A stretch of DNA of 11,684 nt from the NCBI GenBank assembly GCA_046542305.1, contig JBKHBQ010000116.1:1-11684 (forward strand). Reading direction: 5' to 3'. The position numbers and the translations under genes are program-made. The notes beneath the pieces are model-generated. The model ran no database searches. It saw only the letters and a list, made by a program, of their open reading frames with translations, and was not told where the DNA came from. Numbering within the stretch: position 1 is the stretch's first letter; every line of letters starts with the position of its first letter. Source of the stretch: JBKHBQ01 sp046542305. GTDB taxonomy: Bacteria; Bacteroidota; Bacteroidia; Bacteroidales; 4484-276. Shown one piece after another: positions 6,882 through 11,684 of the stretch.

Positions 6882-7574
6882 CTAAATCAGTTTCTTAAGC
6901 TGCATCAGGTGGATGATATCGGAAATGACCTGATGATAGGTGAGGTACTTCATATTGAAAAACACATCATAGCAGTAATCGCATTCAGCATCTTTCGAAA
7001 AAGCTTTCAGGAGCCGATTTCTGTTCAAATCCATTTCCTTTACACGCTTGGCTGCATCTTTCCGGGGTATTTCATACGTTTCCATTACCTGCTCGATGCG
7101 CCACGACACGGGTGCCACCAGCCGTATGTGCAGGGAGTTTTGCAGGTCGCGTGCAATCTGTGCCCCGGCGCGGCCCACTATCACATATTTTCCGGTATGG
7201 GCCAGCGAGCGTATCACCTTCCTGATCACTTCACGTATCTTCCAGTCGCTCTGGTATTGGTTCGAGGAAATCGACAGCAGGAATTCATCGATCGAACTGC
7301 GTTTTTCGTTTTTAAAGATATGTTCAATATGCTTTGGATGAATTTGCAGTTCTTTGGCCGACATTTCCATGATTTCCTTGCTGATAAGCTCCCAGGGCCG
7401 CTTTGCCCCGATAGGCTGATGGTAAGTGTTCAGCCGCTCTACCAGCATTCCTGCGATATATTTTGCCTTGCAACCGAATTCTCTGGAGATGGTAAGCAAC
7501 GGCCCAGTGGTGGCAGGAAGTTTTTCAGGCTCCTGGTACCTGCGCGTGAAATATTCGATGAGAAAATTTGACAT
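6882..7574 (-). CDS. Cytidylate kinase-like family protein
   Basis: A 230-residue protein of the cytidylate-kinase-like (Cytidylate_kin2) group of P-loop kinases. Seen: the N-terminal strand L-L-T-I-S-R-E-F-G (26-34), a later core strand Y-V-I-V-G-R-A-G (130-137), and the L-H-I-R-L-V-A-P strand followed by an arginine-bearing lid-like segment (R171 to R185, including K-R-V-K-E-M-D). The nucleotide loop is unusual: after F33-G34 it reads C-K-A-K-Y, where canonical members have a glycine-rich G-S-G-G-R. Kinase activity and substrate are therefore uncertain. No signal peptide; probably cytoplasmic. It converges on the phosphopantetheinyl transferase across the repeat arrays. The ATG at 7574 is the first in frame; an A/T-rich stretch with TATTTTTTG (one base too long for the -7 consensus) lies about 40 bases upstream. 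Confidence 0.82.
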   Translation of the reverse strand: MSNFLIEYFTRRYQEPEKLPATTGPLLTISREFGCKAKYIAGMLVERLNTYHQPIGAKRPWELISKEIMEMSAKELQIHPKHIEHIFKNEKRSSIDEFLLSISSNQYQSDWKIREVIRKVIRSLAHTGKYVIVGRAGAQIARDLQNSLHIRLVAPVSWRIEQVMETYEIPRKDAAKRVKEMDLNRNRLLKAFSKDAECDYCYDVFFNMKYLTYHQVISDIIHLMQLKKLI

Positions 7575-7663
7575 AGCTCAGCATATTGAATTTCAAGCTT
7601 AAAAATACAAAAAATATTCAGTTTTTTGCGTGCTGAGCTTAAAAATCAACCCGGGCGTAAGGA

Positions 7664-7936
7664 TCACTCAAACCGTATGGAATCCACTGGATTCTGCGCG
7701 GAAGCTTTCATAGCCCGTCACGCTACGGTTGCTGCAGCAATTATCAGCAACAGCAAAACACTGAGAAGGAATATCCACGGTTGCTGGGGATTTTTGTAGG
7801 CGAAATTGTCGAGCCAGCGCTGCATGATCAGCCACGCTGCAGGCCAGGAGATCAGGTTGCCCGGGATCACCATCTTCGTAAAATCTGTACCCAGCATCCA
7901 TACGATGCGCCCTGCACCGGCGCCAAAAGTTTTGTG
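7664..7936 (-). pseudogene. Remnant: C-terminus of a MacB/FtsX-type ABC transporter permease
   Basis: The minus strand holds the last roughly 90 residues of an FtsX-like permease. From 7936 the frame reads K-T-F-G-A-G-A-G-R-I-V, then L-I-S-W-P-A-A-W and W-L-D-N-F-A-Y, then a hydrophobic last membrane helix near 7718-7770. This order is the standard end of these permeases (cytoplasmic loop, I-x-W-P-x-A-W helix, F-A-Y, last helix). The frame hits TGA at 7718-7720, whereas the expected ending continues in other frames: G-Y-E-S-F-R, then N-P-V-D-S-I-R-F-E and TGA at 7664-7666. At least two small indels separate these pieces. The 5' part, including the remaining membrane segments and the periplasmic domain, is absent. 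No functional protein is expected. Confidence 0.82.
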
Positions 7937-8068
7937 TTTTTCAGCACCCGCAAGGACGGATCGGGCCTCGGGCTGAGCATTTCGCGCGAGATCATCAGGA
8001 TGCACCGGGGTAAACTGCTGGTTTCGTCCCGGCAGGGTGCCGGAACCAGTTTTATGGTTTTGCTGTAG
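7931..8068 (+). pseudogene. Remnant: C-terminus of a histidine kinase ATPase domain
   Basis: The plus strand carries 45 codons that match the end of a sensor kinase HATPase domain. They begin F-V-F-F-S-T-R, continue through the G2 box G-S-G-L-G-L-S-I-S, an R-E-I-I-R-M-H-R-G helix and Q-G-A-G-T-S-F, and end at TAG 8066-8068. The H-box, N-box and G1 parts are missing, and the sequence immediately upstream belongs to the permease remnant on the other strand. The frame is open upstream by chance (from 7781), but that part does not resemble a kinase. The tail resembles kinases that pair with sigma-54-type regulators near MacB-like exporters in Bacteroidota; that link is inference. Confidence 0.82.
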
Positions 8069-8082
8069 AAATCCCGCCTATT

Positions 8083-8421
8083 CTAAAAGGTACCGCCGTT
8101 CCAGCCCCACATCGGGCGTTCGGCGTCGGAAAATTCGATGTAGATCCGCTCGGGGCTTACGCCGGTTTCGTTGGAAATAAACTCAGTGATCTTTTTGGAA
8201 ATTTCTTTAGTCCTGTCTTTTGGCAGGCCGATGCTCTTCAGTTCGCAGTAAAACAACGGATCTTTATTGCCGCCAAAAAGCATGCGGGAATTTTCGCGCA
8301 TTTCGACCATGACATATTTTTCCGGTTTTTCCAATACCTCTGCAATCAGACGTGAGGCTTTTTCGAGGATTTCATCCGGATTCAGGAAAGTTTCGTTGGA
8401 TTGCATTTTAAAAAACGGCAT
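8083..8421 (-). CDS. MIF-like tautomerase superfamily protein
   Basis: A 112-residue homologue of macrophage migration inhibitory factor and phenylpyruvate tautomerase. Starting at the ATG at 8421 the protein reads M-P-F-F-K, which puts the catalytic proline at position 1 once Met is removed. A lysine in E-K-P-E-K-Y aligns with the active-site Lys32 region of MIF. F-G-G near 48-50, S-I-G near 64-66, S-P-E-R-I-Y-I-E-F and the C-terminal G-W-N-G-G-T-F all follow the MIF pattern. Members are cytoplasmic trimers with keto-enol tautomerase activity; the natural bacterial substrate is usually unknown. A longer frame starts at 8499, but its first 26 residues lie outside the family and would bury the catalytic proline, so the shorter start is chosen. 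The gene stands alone; its stop is 14 bases from the end of the kinase remnant. Confidence 0.92.
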   Translation of the reverse strand: MPFFKMQSNETFLNPDEILEKASRLIAEVLEKPEKYVMVEMRENSRMLFGGNKDPLFYCELKSIGLPKDRTKEISKKITEFISNETGVSPERIYIEFSDAERPMWGWNGGTF

Positions 8422-8635
8422 AGCAGAAAAATTTTTGTGTTTTATCTTTTCGTTAAAAATCCGATTCGGTGAAAATACATAAAGGTAAAACATCTTCACA
8501 AGCCGGATGTTTTTCAGTCAGGATTTTTTTTCTGAACAATCTTATCAGCAACCCAGAAGGAGGTTTTTTTGCTGCTGATCCACAAGAACACCGAGTTTCG
8601 GGTTGGTTGCTACAGCTTAGTTGGCCGGAATCGAA

Positions 8636-11467
8636 TCATTTCAGGATCTTTTCTACGGATTTGGCAAGAAGCCTGCGGGTAATGGGTTTGGTAAGGAAAT
8701 CGTTGCAGCCGGCTTCAAAAGCTTTTTTTCTGGCTTCATCATCGGAAAAGGCGGTTTGTACGATGATGGGAGTGGTGTGGTTAAATTTTCTTATTTCGCG
8801 TATTGCCTGATAGCCATCCATTTCCGGAAGTTTAATATCCATCAGGATAAGGTTGATGTCGGGATTTTGCTTCAGTTTGTCAATGGCTTCCATGCCGGTG
8901 ACGGCCGGAATCATTTTGGCTTTTCTGCTCGAGAGGATGGCTTCGAGCAGCTCCAGGTTCGAATCAATATCTTCTACCACCAGCACTTTCAACGCGCTCC
9001 AGTTATCCGGTTGTTTTCGTTGAACCGGCTGTGGTAATTCCGCAGTTCCTGACAACGGAAAAAATACTCTGAACCTGGTTCCTGCTCCGATGGTCGATTC
9101 TACCTCAATACGTCCGTTCATCATTTCCACCAGCTTTTTGGTAATGGCGAGGCCCAGCCCGGTGCCGGGGAACGGCCTTACCGTGAGTTCGTCCACCTGC
9201 CTGAACCGGTCGAAGATCGTGCTCAGGTGTTCCGGTGGAATGCCCGGGCCGGTGTCTTTCACAAAAAATTCCACAGCATCTTTCCCGAACATGCGATAGC
9301 CTATTTCAATCCTGCCCTTCTGCGTATACCGGAAGGCATTTTCCAGGAGTTTGCTCATAATCTGGTTGAACCGCAGGCTATCTGTGCTGATCCATTTATC
9401 TGACAGATCTTCGCTGGTGATCAGATGAAAGCCCACCTGGTTTTCCTTCAGGTAATATTCGTCCCTGCTTCGCCATTCGGAATACACGTGGTGCGCCAGA
9501 TTGCTGATGTAGTGCTTTTGCATTTTCAATTCCACCTCACCGGCATCAATCATGGCCATTTCGATGATGTCGTTGATAAGCTTTAGCAGAAGATCGGAAT
9601 TGCTTACGATGGCTTCCTTGTATCCGTCCATTTCATCGTAGGGGATGCCTTCTTCACCGATCATCTGCGAAAAACCTACAATGGCATTGAGGGGCGTGCG
9701 GATTTCGTGCGACATGTTGGCCAGAAATGCCGATTTTAGCTTGTCGTGGGCTTCGGCGCGTTTTTTGGCTTCTATGAGTTCTTCGGTAAATTTATGCTTT
9801 AGAATGGCCAGTCCGAAACTGCTGGTGAGCTTTACGGCCTTTTCCAGGATGTCGTCGTTGAACCCGTTGGGACTGTTGGCGAAAGCAACCTGTCCCACCA
9901 GTTCGCCATTGACGATTGCAGGCACCGAAAGGAAATTTTTCAGCCTGAGATGCCCGTCAGGGAATCCGCCCGACTGCGGATGCGATTGCGGATCATTGGT
10001 ATAAAAAGCTTCCTGTGTATTGAGCGAATGGCCCCAGAGTTTCTGATATGCATTTTCCTGCTTCGGGAAGCGGATGCCGTTTTTATTCACACTACATGAA
10101 TCCCGGATCATTTCTGTGAAGGTATGAACGATAAGGTCGTCATTCTCCGGGTCGATGGTTCCCGCATATCCATGTTCGGCGCCGGTAATTTGCTTGCCGT
10201 ACTCCAGCACTTTTTGCGAGACCTCGCTGATGGAAATTCCCGGTTGCAGCAATTGTTTGGAAAGTTCGGCCATGCCTTTGTTCAGTTCCGATTCGATCCT
10301 CAATTTTTCGATGGCCTCCTTTTTTTCGGTAATGTCGAGCATCAAGCCGATAATACCGGTTACGTTGTCATTTTTATCCAGGACAACATTTTTGTAGAAA
10401 ATCACATCATGAAGGCTTTGATCGGCATATGGCACCTTCCCTTCGAGAACCTGCCGCTGCTGTTCCTGGAGGAGTTTTTTGTCGGCAATTGCATATTGCC
10501 GTGCCAGTTCGGCAGGGGCGATATCCGCGGTGGTTTTTCCGATGATGTCTTTTTGCGACAATCCGAGGTGATCGGCAAACGCCTTATTGCAGCCGGTGAA
10601 TCGTAAGTTTTTATCTTTGAAATAAACCGGATTTGGAATGTTATCGATCAGATCCTGAAGGAAACTCAGGTGCTTTTTCAATTCCTCTTCAGCTTTCACC
10701 CTGTCGGTAATGTCATCGATATATCCTTCCAGGAAAAAGCCGGGCTTGTGTTTATAATCCACCTTGCGCACATGAACAAATCCAAAAAACCAGGTGCCGT
10801 CACTGCGTCTGAGTTTGTATTCGCCGTGGTGATACTGCTGCCCTGCTTTTGACAACCCGCTGATCAGCCGGTCGCGTTCCGAAGGGTTGTGCCAGATTGC
10901 ATGCGTAGAGTTTTTGATGCTTTTCTTTAATTCATCCACATCATCATACCCAAACATCCGGGCATAAGCGCGGTTGATCTCGATGATCTGCCCCTCGACA
11001 GTGGTCTGGTATTTTCCGAGCGTGGAGTCCTCGAATATTCGCCTGAACCGCTCCTCTTTTTCCTGCATCTCCTCAAGCAGATTTTTTCTTTCGATGCTGT
11101 AGATCAGCGCTTTTTCAAGCAAATAGGAGTTCAGCTCATCTTTTATCAGATAGTCCTGAGCGCCGAATTTTACTGCCTTCCGGCCAAGTTCCGGGTCATT
11201 GTTGCTGGTGAGTATTACAACCGGCAAATGTTCATTCAGTTGCTTTACCTCCAGCAGGGTGTCCAATCCGCTGCTTTCGGGCAGACCCAGGTCGCAAACA
11301 ATAATATCTGTATCTGCTGCGGAAAAGTTTGCTTTGGCATCGGTCAGGTTTTTCGCCACTGATAACCGGAATTCCCATTCGGTGGATTCAGATAGGACTT
11401 CCCTGAACAACCTGATGTCGCCGGGATTATCTTCGATAAGAAAAATATTTACGACCTTTTGCGTCAT
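8636..11467 (-). CDS. Hybrid sensor histidine kinase, REC-PAS-PAS-GAF-HisKA-HATPase-REC
   Basis: A 943-residue soluble hybrid kinase with no transmembrane segment or signal peptide. Domains in order: N-terminal receiver (about 5-125; E12, D13, phospho-acceptor D59, T87, K109); PAS (about 135-257, ending D-D-I-T-D-R); PAS (about 265-380, ending L-D-I-T-E-K-K); GAF-like (about 400-560); HisKA with the H-box M-S-H587-E-I-R-T-P; HATPase with N-box E709-N710, G1 D738-T-G-P-G-I-P and G2 G768-T-G-L-G-L; and C-terminal receiver (about 826-943; E832, D833, D877, T905, K927). All catalytic residues are present, so it should autophosphorylate and relay phosphate to D877. The N-terminal receiver may take input from another kinase. 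The ATG lies 14 bases after the stop of an upstream response regulator, so the two are likely co-transcribed. The signal and output are not visible. Confidence 0.95.
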   Translation of the reverse strand: MTQKVVNIFLIEDNPGDIRLFREVLSESTEWEFRLSVAKNLTDAKANFSAADTDIIVCDLGLPESSGLDTLLEVKQLNEHLPVVILTSNNDPELGRKAVKFGAQDYLIKDELNSYLLEKALIYSIERKNLLEEMQEKEERFRRIFEDSTLGKYQTTVEGQIIEINRAYARMFGYDDVDELKKSIKNSTHAIWHNPSERDRLISGLSKAGQQYHHGEYKLRRSDGTWFFGFVHVRKVDYKHKPGFFLEGYIDDITDRVKAEEELKKHLSFLQDLIDNIPNPVYFKDKNLRFTGCNKAFADHLGLSQKDIIGKTTADIAPAELARQYAIADKKLLQEQQRQVLEGKVPYADQSLHDVIFYKNVVLDKNDNVTGIIGLMLDITEKKEAIEKLRIESELNKGMAELSKQLLQPGISISEVSQKVLEYGKQITGAEHGYAGTIDPENDDLIVHTFTEMIRDSCSVNKNGIRFPKQENAYQKLWGHSLNTQEAFYTNDPQSHPQSGGFPDGHLRLKNFLSVPAIVNGELVGQVAFANSPNGFNDDILEKAVKLTSSFGLAILKHKFTEELIEAKKRAEAHDKLKSAFLANMSHEIRTPLNAIVGFSQMIGEEGIPYDEMDGYKEAIVSNSDLLLKLINDIIEMAMIDAGEVELKMQKHYISNLAHHVYSEWRSRDEYYLKENQVGFHLITSEDLSDKWISTDSLRFNQIMSKLLENAFRYTQKGRIEIGYRMFGKDAVEFFVKDTGPGIPPEHLSTIFDRFRQVDELTVRPFPGTGLGLAITKKLVEMMNGRIEVESTIGAGTRFRVFFPLSGTAELPQPVQRKQPDNWSALKVLVVEDIDSNLELLEAILSSRKAKMIPAVTGMEAIDKLKQNPDINLILMDIKLPEMDGYQAIREIRKFNHTTPIIVQTAFSDDEARKKAFEAGCNDFLTKPITRRLLAKSVEKILK

Positions 11468-11481
11468 ATCCGCAGTTTATT

Positions 11482-11684
11482 TTATCTCTGTTGTGGCAGC
11501 TTTACAATCGTCACCCAGAAATTTTGCAATTGCCTGATTACATTAATAAAATTGTCGAAATCGATGGGTTTGGTGATGTAGCAGTTTGCATGATTGTCAT
11601 AAGATCCGATGATATCCGTTTCATTTTCGGATGTGCTCAGGATGACTACGGGGATTTTCTTCAGGTTTACATCCTGTTTGATTT
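11482..11684 (-). CDS. Single-domain response regulator (Rcp1-like), C-terminal part only
   Basis: The last 66 codons of a receiver-only response regulator; the 5' part, with the phospho-acceptor aspartate, is beyond the right edge. What is seen: the strand P-V-V-I-L-S-T-S (position 16 or 18 of the fragment carries the conserved Ser/Thr), the E-N-E-T-D segment, and the invariant lysine in Y-I-T-K-P-I-D-F followed by the last helix. The stop TAA at 11482-11484 comes only about 25 residues after the K-P pair, so there is no DNA-binding domain. The Y-D-N-H-A-N-C-Y and T-K-P-I-D-F pattern resembles Rcp1-type regulators that pair with PAS/GAF-rich kinases. It lies 14 bases upstream of the hybrid kinase, which is its probable partner in the same operon. 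Confidence 0.88.
   Translation of the reverse strand, partial: IKQDVNLKKIPVVILSTSENETDIIGSYDNHANCYITKPIDFDNFINVIRQLQNFWVTIVKLPQQR

Noticed and set aside
6643..6885. Plus-strand frame with N-N-D and N-H-D repeats across the arrays
   Set aside because: The pattern is a direct consequence of the 9-base DNA repeat. The start half is cysteine/valine-rich nonsense from the 23-base array, there is no ribosome binding site, and several other frames on both strands are equally open.
7781..7930. Upstream extension of the kinase remnant frame to a start at 7781
   Set aside because: These codons are antisense to the permease remnant and have no kinase features; the frame is open by chance, so this is not an intact small kinase.
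8422..8499. N-terminal extension of the MIF-like protein to 8499
   Set aside because: It would bury the catalytic proline that must be N-terminal, and the added residues match nothing in the family.
8544..8579. Hairpin ATCAGCA/TGCTGAT downstream of the hybrid kinase as a terminator
   Set aside because: The stem is only 7 bases with a large asymmetric interior, and no T-run follows in either direction; too weak to call.

Overview
The window is a chromosomal stretch from a member of the Bacteroidota. This rests on the recF tail overlapped by a DUF721 (DciA-like) gene, the recurrent -7 promoter element TATTTTTG (which fits the Bacteroidota consensus TAnnTTTG), weak or absent Shine-Dalgarno sequences, a cytidylate-kinase-like protein and Rcp1-type response regulator of the kind common in that phylum, and moderate GC content. 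No rRNA, tRNA, CRISPR array, transposase or phage gene was seen.

Layout. Positions 1-516 (+): the 3' end of recF and a small DUF721 gene, both linked to replication and repair. A short palindrome-bearing gap separates them from a block on the minus strand: ligA (NAD+-dependent DNA ligase), an HD-domain hydrolase, a tandem universal stress protein with a clear terminator, and a lipoprotein serine hydrolase of the beta-lactamase/class C fold. Divergent from the last is a plus-strand Sfp-type phosphopantetheinyl transferase. It converges on a minus-strand cytidylate-kinase-like gene. The 262-base gap between those two genes is almost entirely tandem repeats: a G/T-rich 23-base array followed by a C/A-rich 9-base array of roughly opposite sense.

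From 7664 to 8068 there is no intact gene. Two decayed 3' gene tails lie head to head: the C-terminus of a MacB/FtsX-type ABC transporter permease (minus) and the C-terminus of a histidine kinase ATPase domain (plus). Both lose recognisable homology within a few bases of position 7933, which looks like a deletion scar. Next comes a MIF/tautomerase family gene (minus). The right end is a two-component module on the minus strand: a 943-residue hybrid histidine kinase (REC-PAS-PAS-GAF-HisKA-HATPase-REC), preceded 14 bases upstream by the 3' end of a single-domain response regulator that runs off the window.

Most genes are ordinary housekeeping or signalling functions. I see no complete new multi-gene system. 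The items most worth a second look are the double repeat array at 6620-6848 and the head-to-head gene-tail scar at 7664-8068.
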